From: Betaproteobacteria bacterium
GTDB taxonomy: Bacteria; Pseudomonadota; Gammaproteobacteria; Burkholderiales; Burkholderiaceae_C
Length of the DNA stretch: 64,000 nt
Assembly: GCA_947453725.1 (NCBI GenBank)
Contig: CANGHH010000006.1
Coordinates: 124,001 to 188,000, forward strand
Reading direction: 5' to 3'
Shown here: positions 28,356-36,018 of the stretch, in pieces
Position numbering within the stretch: the first letter of the stretch is position 1
Layout: each line of letters starts with the position of its first letter
Notes under the pieces: generated by a model
Database searches by the model: none
Told to the model about the DNA's origin: nothing
The model's input: only the letters and a program-made list of their open reading frames with translations
Made by a program: the position numbers and the translations under genes

Positions 28356-29221
28356 CGCTCACCTCCGCGTCGGATCACGAACACGTTGGTGCTTTCGCCG
28401 GGGCGCAGGTTGTGGTTCTCCACCGCCACACCGACCACCTGGCCGCCCGCCTTGCTGTCGGGGCGGTCGAACTCCTGCTCGGCCACGACCATGACCGTCT
28501 GGCTCACGTTCTGCAGCAGGTACTTTTCGCCGAGCAGGCCGCGCCCTTCGTAGCGCCGCATCAGCGCGAACCGCGCTTCGGCCCAGAGTTGCATCGGACG
28601 GTTGACCTCGTCGACGCGGATGTCGGGTGGCACCCGGTCCGAGGCCATCGCCACCAGCATCGCTTTCATGGTGCGGATGTGGTTGGCGGAGGGGCCTGAC
28701 GGTCCTGAAGGTCCGGTCATGCCTTGTGGGTTCGACGGAGTTCCAGTGCCGGATGGTCCGAAGCGCAGCGACTTGTCGCGGATGACGATCGTGTCGGCCG
28801 GCGTGTCCGAGCGGCGCAGCACCAGGGTGTAGGTGGCCTGCGCCGACGAGATGAACAGGTTGACCGGCTTGGCAGAGTCCCCGACCGGCCGGATGTAAAT
28901 CTCGCCCTTGTCGCGGTCGCACTCCAGCACGATCTCGCCGCCCGGATTGGCCACGGGCGTGACGATGCCGGCAGGCGTTGCGGCGGCATTGCCTGCACCG
29001 CAGCTGCTCGAGTGGATGTTGCCGAACACGTCGGTGATCGGCGCACCGTCGATGCGGATGCGCGTGGGCTCCTTGATCGACAGGATGGCCTCGATGGCCA
29101 CGCCATCGCGGGCATCCAGCACCTGCAGCGCATGCGCGGGTTGCAGTGCGGCCGCACAGAGGATCAGCGTCGACGCGGCTGGCCGCCATGCGCGCTGGGC
29201 GATGTCGTTAGGGGGCCGCAT
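28352..29221 (-). CDS. traK: Type-F conjugative transfer system secretin TraK
   Basis: A 289-residue periplasmic/outer-membrane core protein (VirB9-like). A signal region (STLILCAAALQPAHALQVLDARDG) is followed by SIKEPTRIRIDGAPITDVFG, a TraK hallmark, GEIYIRPVGDSAKPVNLFISSAQATYTLVL in the N-domain, and a C-terminal barrel-type segment VVGVAVENHNLRPGESTNVFVIRRG. It overlaps traE by 14 bases upstream and traB by 4 downstream. Confidence 0.94.
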   Translation of the reverse strand: MRPPNDIAQRAWRPAASTLILCAAALQPAHALQVLDARDGVAIEAILSIKEPTRIRIDGAPITDVFGNIHSSSCGAGNAAATPAGIVTPVANPGGEIVLECDRDKGEIYIRPVGDSAKPVNLFISSAQATYTLVLRRSDTPADTIVIRDKSLRFGPSGTGTPSNPQGMTGPSGPSGPSANHIRTMKAMLVAMASDRVPPDIRVDEVNRPMQLWAEARFALMRRYEGRGLLGEKYLLQNVSQTVMVVAEQEFDRPDSKAGGQVVGVAVENHNLRPGESTNVFVIRRGGER

Positions 29222-29774
29222 TCGGCACCTCCTTGAACGTCTTCAGGTGCATGCGCCCGCCGCTGTAGCCGAAGTCGACCTGGTAGGCCTTGAGGTCGTT
29301 GGACGTTTCCAGGCCGTTCACCATCGTGCGCAGGCGCCCGCGGACCACCACCGACTGGGCGTCCTCGCTGGGCACCAGCTGCTGGGGCATGAAGAAGGTG
29401 CTGGCGTTGATGCGCTTCAGGCGCGCCGCTTCCAACTCCTGCCGCGTCTTCAGCTCGCCGTGCTGCTCAGGTTCGACGTAGCCCAGCAGGATGTCCTTCT
29501 TCCAGTCGATGGAAGCAGGCGTCACGTCGAGCACCAGCCAGGCGATGAAGCTGCCCATCTGCTCCAGGTACTCGCTGCTGGCCTTGTCGCGCGAGACCCA
29601 GAACGACTTGTTGATCGACGGCGGCACGACCACCGTGCGCACCGTGCCCAGCAGGTTGAGGATCACGACGAGCGCCAGCAGATGACCGCCGGCCAGCAGC
29701 CCGACGGTCAGGCCCAGGCCCCGGTTGCGGCGGCGCATCTCCTTGATGTCGCCGTTGAGACGTTCGAAGTCCAT
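29208..29774 (-). CDS. traE: Type-F conjugative transfer system protein TraE
   Basis: A 188-residue VirB8-like protein with one inner-membrane helix near the N-terminus (LGLTVGLLAGGHLLALVVILNLLG) and a periplasmic domain of VirB8 type (VVVPPSINKSFWVSRDKASSEYLEQM, FFMPQQLVPSEDAQSVVVRG). It links the inner-membrane complex to the core channel. The ATG at 29774 gives the family N-terminus; it follows traL by 20 bases. Confidence 0.93.
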   Translation of the reverse strand: MDFERLNGDIKEMRRRNRGLGLTVGLLAGGHLLALVVILNLLGTVRTVVVPPSINKSFWVSRDKASSEYLEQMGSFIAWLVLDVTPASIDWKKDILLGYVEPEQHGELKTRQELEAARLKRINASTFFMPQQLVPSEDAQSVVVRGRLRTMVNGLETSNDLKAYQVDFGYSGGRMHLKTFKEVPNAAP

Positions 29775-29794
29775 GGGCGTCTTTCGGGCGGGCC

Positions 29795-30094
29795 TCAGCC
29801 GACCATCCGGCGGATGTGGGAGGGCGGCGTGGCGCGCATCGCGGTGATCGGGCTGGTGGGCAGGTGCCAGTACAGCCAGTGCATCGCGAAGGCCGGGTGC
29901 TTGTCGGCCTTGATGCGCGCGATCCAGCGCGACGTCAGCAGGCCCGTCGCGATGCACAGCGCGAAGGAGACCTTCGAGCCGGACATGTAGCCGAGGAACA
30001 GGCCGAAGAGGATCGGCGCTGCGACGTCGACGTCCCAGAAGCCGATCTTCCACTGGTCATCCAGGCGACGCGGGATGTAGGTGTCGGCTTGCAT
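29795..30094 (-). CDS. traL: Type-F conjugative transfer system protein TraL
   Basis: A 99-residue membrane protein (VirB3-like). The opening YIPRRLDDQWKIGFWDVDVAAP is diagnostic for TraL, followed by two hydrophobic segments (ILFGLFLGYMSGSKVSF, ALCIATGLLTSRWI) and a conserved tail containing AFAMHWLYWHLP. It lies between traA (31 bases upstream) and traE, the standard F order. Confidence 0.94.
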   Translation of the reverse strand: MQADTYIPRRLDDQWKIGFWDVDVAAPILFGLFLGYMSGSKVSFALCIATGLLTSRWIARIKADKHPAFAMHWLYWHLPTSPITAMRATPPSHIRRMVG

Positions 30095-30125
30095 ACGGCC
30101 CCCTGGGATACGTCGCGCAGCAGCT

Positions 30126-30482
30126 TCAGATGACCGCGCCCATGATCGCGCCGGCGATCACCAGGCCCACGGCCGCGAAGATGGCCAGACCGACGTAGAA
30201 CAGAACCGGCCCGAAGTTGCGCAGCGCGGACAGAGAGATCAGCGCGACGACGAAGCCGACGAAGCCGACCAGAGCCTTGATGCTCGGCCCGAGCGCGGCG
30301 ATCTGCGCCAGCGCCGAAGTCATCGGACCGGCGATGCCGACAAAGCCGACGAGGTCGAGCGCATGGCCCGGGAAGGCGACGCACAGGCCCAGCACGAGCA
30401 GCCCGAACAGGGCCATCACGGTCAGCGGACGGCGCGGCGACAGGCGGAAGGTGGATGCGGAAGCGAAAGTGACGGTGCTCAT
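30126..30482 (-). CDS. traA: Conjugative pilin TraA
   Basis: A 118-residue prepilin. A long leader (about 42 residues, ending near AFPGHA) is followed by a mature subunit of two hydrophobic helices separated by a short basic loop (LISLSALRNFGPVLFYVGLAIFAAVGLVIAG). The gene position immediately before traL and the size match F-type pilins. An RBS GGAGG is placed 7 bases before the ATG. It is probably the first gene of the main tra transcript, as 188 bases separate it from the gene upstream. Confidence 0.88.
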   Translation of the reverse strand: MSTVTFASASTFRLSPRRPLTVMALFGLLVLGLCVAFPGHALDLVGFVGIAGPMTSALAQIAALGPSIKALVGFVGFVVALISLSALRNFGPVLFYVGLAIFAAVGLVIAGAIMGAVI

Positions 30483-30542
30483 GGAGTCCTCCAGATGCGG
30501 TTGAGCGAATGACGCGGGATGGGGGTGGGCACCGTCAGCCGA

Positions 30543-30557
30543 ACCGGTTGAACCGGT
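30543..30557. promoter_or_regulatory. Perfect 15-base palindrome upstream of traA
   Basis: ACCGGTT-G-AACCGGT lies 61 bases before the traA start in the 188-base non-coding gap that should hold the tra promoter. The perfect dyad suggests an operator for a dimeric regulator; no regulator gene is adjacent. Confidence 0.4.
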
Positions 30558-30670
30558 GGGTTGCGGGGCTCGGCGGGTCGACAGCGGGTCGGAGCGGGTG
30601 ATGACGGCAGGTGAGACGGGTGGCGTGGGTCCAGCCCGTGGCCAGTGGCCTGTGGTGGTACGTGGATTCA

Positions 30671-31402
30671 TCACAGGTCCTCCGCGTCACGCTCGAACAC
30701 GACTTCGACACGGCGGTTCAAGGCGCGGCCCGACGCGGTGTCGTTCGGCGCGGCGTAGCAGCAGGCACCTTCCGCCTGGACGGTCAAGGCGGGCGCCAGG
30801 CGGGGATGTCGAGCTCGCAGGTGCTCGCGTACCGCTTCGGCGCGCGCCAGGGCGAGGGCCTGGTTGACCTGAGGAGGTCCGACGCTGTCGGTACGGCCGC
30901 TGATGGCGACGCGGCGTGCCGCGGGGGCGGCTTCCGCGGCTTCGTCGATCAGGCCGCGGGCGGTCGGGCTGAGCATCGCGTTGCCGAAGGCGAAATGCAC
31001 CACGACTTGCCTTGATGCGCTGGCGGCGTCGGCGCGGGGCGTGACTCGGGTGGCAGGTACGGGCGGAACGTCTCGGCCCGTCACGGCGGGCAGCACCGTC
31101 TCGCCGCGACCGAGCGACTCCGCAAGCCCGATGGCAGGCGGCACCGGTGCTGCGGGTGGCGGCTCGCCAGGGAACGTCTTGGGCGTGACCGCAGGGCATG
31201 CCGGCGGCAAACACGTCGCGAAGCCGGCGTGCCGGCCGAAGTCGAGCTGCGCGACGTGGACGGCGGCGACGGGCGCGGGGCCGCGCGACGGCGCCACCAG
31301 GCTGCCGGTTGCGACCACAGGCGCGCTGCAGGATGCAGCCAAGGCTGCACTCGCGGCGGCAAGCACCAAGGCGCCGACGACACGCGCAAGAGTGGCCTTC
31401 AC
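30671..31402 (-). CDS. OmpA-family (peptidoglycan-associated) conjugation protein
   Basis: About 243 residues. A signal peptide ([20 protein letters not shown]), possibly with a lipobox-like cysteine, a proline-rich linker, and a C-terminal OmpA-like domain ([64 protein letters not shown]). Such domains bind peptidoglycan and could anchor the transfer channel. The start is a GTG at 31402 that overlaps the stop of the transglycosylase as GTGA, so the two are translationally coupled. Confidence 0.82.
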   Translation of the reverse strand: MKATLARVVGALVLAAASAALAASCSAPVVATGSLVAPSRGPAPVAAVHVAQLDFGRHAGFATCLPPACPAVTPKTFPGEPPPAAPVPPAIGLAESLGRGETVLPAVTGRDVPPVPATRVTPRADAASASRQVVVHFAFGNAMLSPTARGLIDEAAEAAPAARRVAISGRTDSVGPPQVNQALALARAEAVREHLRARHPRLAPALTVQAEGACCYAAPNDTASGRALNRRVEVVFERDAEDL

Positions 31403-31944
31403 GGTGACACCCTCGCTATCAATGCCACCGGGACAACCGCATGCTGGGGCGCGGCGATCGAAGGCGGGTTCGCGGCATCCACAGCCAACGTCGCGCGCGA
31501 TGCTGGCAGCTTGCGGTAGACCTGCCACGCGTATCGGGCACGCGCCTGTGTGCAGGCCGATCCCTTCAGCTCTGAGCACGCGGCGTTGTAGGCGCCCACG
31601 GCGTCCCAGGTGACGCCATTGCGCGCGAAAGAGTGGGCCAGCAGCCAGGCACCAACCTGGATGTTGGTGCAGGGCTCGTACAGTTGCGCCTCGGTGATGC
31701 CGTGTCGGGCCAGCGTGCGCAGGTGCGAGCTGTTGATCTGCATGAGGCCGATGTCGTAGGACCCCGTGCGTTTCAGATGCGATCGGTTGACGGCGCGCGG
31801 GTTCAGGTCCGACTCGACGCGCGCAACGGCGTAGAGGAGTTCTGCGGCCAGCCCGTAGCGTTGCGCCGCCTGATCCCAGCACGCTACGGCGTGCAGCGGC
31901 GCGCACAGCAGCAAGATCGATCCGGCGAGGCAATTCGAACGCAT
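31399..31944 (-). CDS. Lytic transglycosylase of the conjugation system (VirB1/TraX-like)
   Basis: A 181-residue exported SLT-type muramidase that should open peptidoglycan for the transfer channel. Signal peptide [19 protein letters not shown]; catalytic Glu in [18 protein letters not shown]; the conserved [15 protein letters not shown] and [14 protein letters not shown] and AVGAYNAA blocks of family 1 transglycosylases are all present. It lies upstream of the OmpA-like gene with a 4-base overlap. Confidence 0.9.
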   Translation of the reverse strand: MRSNCLAGSILLLCAPLHAVACWDQAAQRYGLAAELLYAVARVESDLNPRAVNRSHLKRTGSYDIGLMQINSSHLRTLARHGITEAQLYEPCTNIQVGAWLLAHSFARNGVTWDAVGAYNAACSELKGSACTQARARYAWQVYRKLPASRATLAVDAANPPSIAAPQHAVVPVALIARVSP

Positions 31945-32113
31945 GGCTCAACCCGTCGTGAACTCCAGGACAGAACAACCGCCGGCCGGGGGGCTGGCGG
32001 GGGGAGGTCTGGGCCGTCGGTACGGCCTGGGTCGGGTTCAGGTAGGGCCGGCACGCTGGCCGGCAGGGTGAGATCAGGTGCCGCTGGGTGGCAGGAACAG
32101 GCCCGCAGTGCCG

Positions 32114-32611
32114 TCAGTCAGCGGGAGGCAGCCGCCAGCGCGCCGACCGATCGGCCATGTTCAGGCGTGCCTGCTGCAGGACGAGGGTGTCGGCGTGCTC
32201 CAGCTGGCGGCACAGCGCCACGCAGGCGGTGGTCAGTTGGTCGAGCTGGAACTTCGGATGCGGGTGGCGGTTGGCCGGCGAGCGCTGCACGGCCAGCAGC
32301 AGGTCGTACTGCTGGCGCCACATCGACTCGCGCCTCCTTGGTGTAGTCGGCGTTCGCAGCACCAGCTGACTGCCGAGAAAGTCAAAGATGCGGGCGGGGG
32401 CATCGTCCTGCGCGAACACCAGCGACACGCAGGCGCTGATCAGGTCCGGGAACCGGAACGTCGGCGAGACGTTGTCGCTGCTGCGCAGCAGGCCGTAGAG
32501 CCACTCGTGCTCCTCCAGCCAGAGGCGGGTCTCGATGGTGTCCGGGTGCTCGGCCTCAGGAGCGCTGTGCGGGGCGGGCTCCTGGCGGGCGGTGGGCAGT
32601 GCGGAGAACAT
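32114..32611 (-). CDS. Conserved-looking protein of unknown function near the tra region
   Basis: A 165-residue soluble protein without signal or membrane segments. It is rich in Trp, Leu and charged residues (TRLWLEEHEWLYGLLRSSDN, PDLISACVSLVFAQDDAPARIF, LTTACVALCRQLEHADTLVLQQARL), a helical pattern repeated twice: each half has a form of LxxACVxL, suggesting an internal duplication. No family recognised. It is upstream of the transglycosylase on the same strand, with 169 bases between, so it may belong to the same transcript. Confidence 0.65.
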   Translation of the reverse strand: MFSALPTARQEPAPHSAPEAEHPDTIETRLWLEEHEWLYGLLRSSDNVSPTFRFPDLISACVSLVFAQDDAPARIFDFLGSQLVLRTPTTPRRRESMWRQQYDLLLAVQRSPANRHPHPKFQLDQLTTACVALCRQLEHADTLVLQQARLNMADRSARWRLPPAD

Positions 32612-32827
32612 GGCGCTTCCCTCGGGTCGGTGGCTGCGGGCGATGCTCTGTTGAGCGCGTGACCGAAGGGTAGGGTGGGGTGCGCCATGGAGCAGCGCGG
32701 AATGCGGGGTTTGTGAGGGGGGTTTCGGGATCGGGCGCCCGAGCGCTGCGGCAGCGCAGCGGCGCCACCGAAAGTGGGCAAAGCAAACATGGATGGCTGC
32801 AAGGCAGCCCGATCCGCACCCTGGGTG

Positions 32828-33904
32828 TCAACCCTTGTGCATCTCCAGCGCCGCCTGGTACTCGGCGCCAAAGTCGGCGCCCGTCTCCATCGTCGGATCG
32901 ATCTGGCGGAACGCCGTGTACATGATGGCCAGCAGGTGCAGCCCCGAGAACTTGCCCGGGAGCGACTTCAGCGTGTACTTGTCGGCGGGGTCGTTGATCT
33001 CGAGGCCACTGCGCCCCAGCACCGCGATCTCCAGCGCGATCGCCTGGCGCTTCTGCGCCCCGAGTTTCTTGAAGGTCTGCAAAGCGCCCGCGATGTACAT
33101 CATCACGTCAGGACGAAAGCCGCCGACCGAGCTCGACTTGAGTCGTTTCTGGGCAAAGGCCGTTCGGGCCTTCTCTGCCTGCTCGACCATGGGTGAGTTC
33201 GGATGCTCATCGATGAAGCGAAGGTAGAGCCTGTCGGCTTCCTCTTCGGCAGCATCCGTGCCCGCCTGCTCCAACGCCGTGGCCAGTCCGAAGATGGCCT
33301 GCGGATCGTCCGGCATCAGCGCCAGCGCGCGGCGGAGATGGGTGACGGCCTCGTCGATGCGCTTGAAGCCAATGAGGATGCCGCCCAGGTTGCGGCGCGT
33401 GTAGCCGTCATTGGGGTCGGCTTCGACGGCCTTCTCGAACGCTTGAAGCGCCAGCTCGGGTTTGCGCATGCGGTGGTACGCATTGCCGATGCCTACCCAC
33501 GCGTGGGCGTGGCCCGGGTCCAGCTGCACCGCACGCTTGAGGCGGATGACTGCCTCGTCGAACTGGCCGAGCTCGCTGTAGGCGATGCCCAGGTTGTAGA
33601 GAACGGCTGCGTTGGCCGGTGCGGACTTGGTCAGGCTCTCCAGGAAGGGCACGGCTTCGTCGATCTTGCCGGCCTTGAGCATCGGCAGCACGAAGTCCAG
33701 CGCCGACGACTCGGCCGGGAACGCCATCACGGTGACTTCCTGGTCGTCCACCGTGACCATTGCCGTCTGTCCCTGTGCTGCGTACTCGGCCGCGAAGTGC
33801 AGCATCACGGCAGTCTTGAACGCTTCCGTGCCGACCTGGCGCGCCTCGGGAGGCAGCAGATTCGTGTCGAAGCGGTGCAGCGGAATCTTGAATTCGGTCG
33901 CCAT
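32828..33904 (-). CDS. Tetratricopeptide-repeat protein
   Basis: A 358-residue cytoplasmic protein. At least four TPR units lie at about residues 90-235, for example NAAVLYNLGIAYSELGQFDEAVIRLKRAVQLDPG, AWVGIGNAYHRMRKPELALQAFEKAVEADPN and GYTRRNLGGILIGFKRIDEAVTHLRRALALMPD. The C-terminal 110 residues form a separate domain (DVMMYIAGALQTFKKLGAQKRQAIALEIA, LHLLAIMYTAFRQIDP). TPRs bind protein partners; the partner is unknown. It sits 6 bases after the unknown gene at 33911-34669 in the same direction, so the two are probably co-transcribed. Confidence 0.8.
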   Translation of the reverse strand: MATEFKIPLHRFDTNLLPPEARQVGTEAFKTAVMLHFAAEYAAQGQTAMVTVDDQEVTVMAFPAESSALDFVLPMLKAGKIDEAVPFLESLTKSAPANAAVLYNLGIAYSELGQFDEAVIRLKRAVQLDPGHAHAWVGIGNAYHRMRKPELALQAFEKAVEADPNDGYTRRNLGGILIGFKRIDEAVTHLRRALALMPDDPQAIFGLATALEQAGTDAAEEEADRLYLRFIDEHPNSPMVEQAEKARTAFAQKRLKSSSVGGFRPDVMMYIAGALQTFKKLGAQKRQAIALEIAVLGRSGLEINDPADKYTLKSLPGKFSGLHLLAIMYTAFRQIDPTMETGADFGAEYQAALEMHKG

Positions 33905-33910
33905 GCGGTT

Positions 33911-34669
33911 TCAGGGCTTGTAGGGGATCCAGGTGTACCAGCCCGACATGCCGATGGCGCCGGCCCACGCATCGACGAGTTCGCGGTCGTGGGCTGCCTT
34001 GGACGACATCGAGTCGCTGATGGCGAGCAGCTCGGCGCCGAGCTCGAGCACACCGGCCGCCCGATACGGTATCGCATAGCCGGCCTGGCTGAGCAGGCGG
34101 TCGGCGAAGAGCGCATACGCCGCCACCGGCGCCAGGAGCGGCACCGGAATCGAGAGATTGCCGATGCGCTTGGACAGAAGCTGAAGGTTTTCCTGCTGCA
34201 TCGCATCCACGCCCGCGGCCTGTAGCTCTCGCAGCTCGGGGTGGTCGTTCGCCAGCCACTGGTCGATGCGCATGCCGATGGCATAGGAGCGCAGGTTCAT
34301 CAGGGCCCAGTGGGCCGTCATCTGGGCGAACTGAGGGATGCTGGCCTTGTCGCCGTCGTCCAGGGGCTGGCCCGTGGTCATCAGTTCCTGAACTGCGCCT
34401 GCAGCAGCGCCGGTCGCGGCGAAGTCGAAGCGTTCGTCGGGCGGCAGTTCCAGGAGGCGAAGCAGGTAGCCTGCCTGGTAGGCGACCCAGTAGTCCAGGG
34501 GTTCGTTTGCCGGGCGATAGCGCAGCACATGCGTCGGCGCACCGTTTCGCGCCAGTTGGAGGGTGGCGCGAAGGGTGAGGCTGCTGTCGGGCTTGAATTC
34601 GACAGATCGACCACTGAGGGTCTCGATGCGCTGCAGGATGCCCATGGTGTCTGGGCGGAGGTTTTTCAT
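33911..34669 (-). CDS. Protein of unknown function, co-transcribed with the TPR gene
   Basis: A 252-residue protein, mostly helical, without signal or clear membrane segments. The N-terminal 60 residues could be a small beta-rich domain (VEFKPDSSLTLRATLQLARNGAPTHVLRY), and the rest has YWVAYQAGYLLRLLELPPDERFDF and a central HWALMNLRSYAIGMRIDQWLANDHPELRELQ. No metal-binding HExxH motif is seen. No family recognised; neighbouring start ATG at 34669 gives a clean N-terminus. Confidence 0.68.
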   Translation of the reverse strand: MKNLRPDTMGILQRIETLSGRSVEFKPDSSLTLRATLQLARNGAPTHVLRYRPANEPLDYWVAYQAGYLLRLLELPPDERFDFAATGAAAGAVQELMTTGQPLDDGDKASIPQFAQMTAHWALMNLRSYAIGMRIDQWLANDHPELRELQAAGVDAMQQENLQLLSKRIGNLSIPVPLLAPVAAYALFADRLLSQAGYAIPYRAAGVLELGAELLAISDSMSSKAAHDRELVDAWAGAIGMSGWYTWIPYKP

Positions 34670-34768
34670 TCCTGGATTATCGGCGTCGCGTCGCGACGGC
34701 CTTGCATCGCTCGGGGGCGGTCGCAGAATGGCTGGACGAGCAAGCGGCCGTGCCGCCGGAGTGTGAAC

Positions 34769-35005
34769 ATGACCAAACCTCGCCCGATGAAGCTCCAGTT
34801 CGAGGAGGCCCATCCGGATGACTGGGATGCCTTCAACGCGTGGACTGCGGGTCCGGTTCCCGTGAGTCGAGTCGATGCAGCGCGCGGACTCAAACGGGCT
34901 CGTCGCGGCGGTGAGGTCACACTGGAGGGCGGGCACCGGTATCGCCTGGTGGGCATGAACACCGTTCTCCTGCGTCCTCGAGGTGGCCAGAGCGCAGGCA
35001 GTTGA
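34769..35005 (+). CDS. Small protein of unknown function
   Basis: 78 residues, basic (MTKPRPMKLQFEEAHPDDWDAFNAWTAGPVPVSRVDAARG, then KRARRGGEVTLEGGHRYRLVG). The frame is open upstream, but the ATG at 34769 is the first start with a plausible N-terminus, after a weak GGAGTG. It is divergent from the gene ending at 33911 and converges on 35036-35539. No family recognised. Confidence 0.45.
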   Translation: MTKPRPMKLQFEEAHPDDWDAFNAWTAGPVPVSRVDAARGLKRARRGGEVTLEGGHRYRLVGMNTVLLRPRGGQSAGS

Positions 35006-35035
35006 GGACCGGGGCGTGGTCCCGGACACAGGCCT

Positions 35036-35539
35036 TCAAGCCATGCCAGCCTGCTCGAGTACCTCTACGAGGCCCTTGCTCATCCTCTCCAGCTCGTCCT
35101 CGGGGAAACCGAACCGCTCGAACACCGCGTTCATCCCACCGAAACCACGCGCCAGGGCGCCCGCCACGAGGTCTGCGTCCATCTCGACCGCGCCCCGGCC
35201 CAGGAACCTGTGGCCAGCTACGCAGGACAACAGCAGCTTGATGCTGTCATCGACCTGGTTGAAAAAGTGAGCCCAGTAGGGCCACGCCGCCTCCAGGTCG
35301 CGCAGCAGGGCGCGGACCTCAGGGATGTCCACCAGTTCGCGCGGATCCTGGTTGTAGCCGTCCACCACCAGCGTCATCTGGCCACGGTAGCGCCATGCAT
35401 CTTCACGCGTGGCCAGGAACACCTTCAGGCGCGACACCACAGAGGCCAGGTCCTTCGCCTCGACCTCGCGGCGAGAGATCATCAGGACGACAGGCTCGGT
35501 GACGCCCGGGCGAAGGTCGATGCGAGGAGACTTGGCCAT
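35036..35539 (-). CDS. Protein of unknown function
   Basis: A 167-residue acidic protein (start ATG at 35539; a further 29-residue upstream extension is possible but looks like non-coding). Features include PVVLMISRREVEAKDLASVVSRLKVFLATREDAWRYRGQMTLVVDGYNQDPRELVDIPEVRALLRDLEAAWPYWAHFFNQVDDS, a mixed alpha/beta pattern with two aromatic-rich helices. No enzyme motif seen. Isolated on the minus strand just before the low-GC island. Confidence 0.62.
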   Translation of the reverse strand: MAKSPRIDLRPGVTEPVVLMISRREVEAKDLASVVSRLKVFLATREDAWRYRGQMTLVVDGYNQDPRELVDIPEVRALLRDLEAAWPYWAHFFNQVDDSIKLLLSCVAGHRFLGRGAVEMDADLVAGALARGFGGMNAVFERFGFPEDELERMSKGLVEVLEQAGMA

Positions 35540-36018
35540 CCGAGCATTCTCGCGCCGGATCGGACGCCGGCGCACCCTGCCCCAGGCAGCAACTGCCACC
35601 GTTTGCAGTGGCTGTGCTTTGGACATCTACAGCAATCATGACGTGCTGGCTTGCCAACAGCCGCAGACCGGGCCTGAGCGATCGAGGCGTGCAGACTGGA
35701 CCGACTGCCGCCTCCCACAAATATTGGCTGACCGAAACTGCACACAATGTCGGTCGAGGAGAGCATTCGCGTCCGACTGGGCCGCGCTGCGAGCGGGCCC
35801 TCCTACTGAATGCGGAGGACTGGTGCCGGTCGACGAGTCCTTGTGCATCTGCATGTCGCTGGTTCCCAGTTCGAAGTCCTGCGAATGGCCACCGATGAAA
35901 TCGGCAGAGGACACTATATGCACCAGTCGCCACGTGGCCTCGCCGCAGCCGCCGTGACTGGGGGTCATCGAATGCAAGGCACGCCCCGTCTCACCGGCTA
36001 CATGAACAACTGCCAACT
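35540..36018. other. 479-base gap before the sigma-54 activator
   Basis: I see no convincing gene here: open frames on both strands are short and lack normal codon use or RBS. It should contain the promoter of the regulator gene, but no clear -35/-10 pair stands out. Confidence 0.5.

Noticed and set aside
32743-32757. Palindrome GCGCTGCGGCAGCGC between the genes at 32611 and 32828
   Set aside because: GC-only dyads of this size are expected by chance in such GC-rich DNA and no adjacent promoter or U-tract supports a role.
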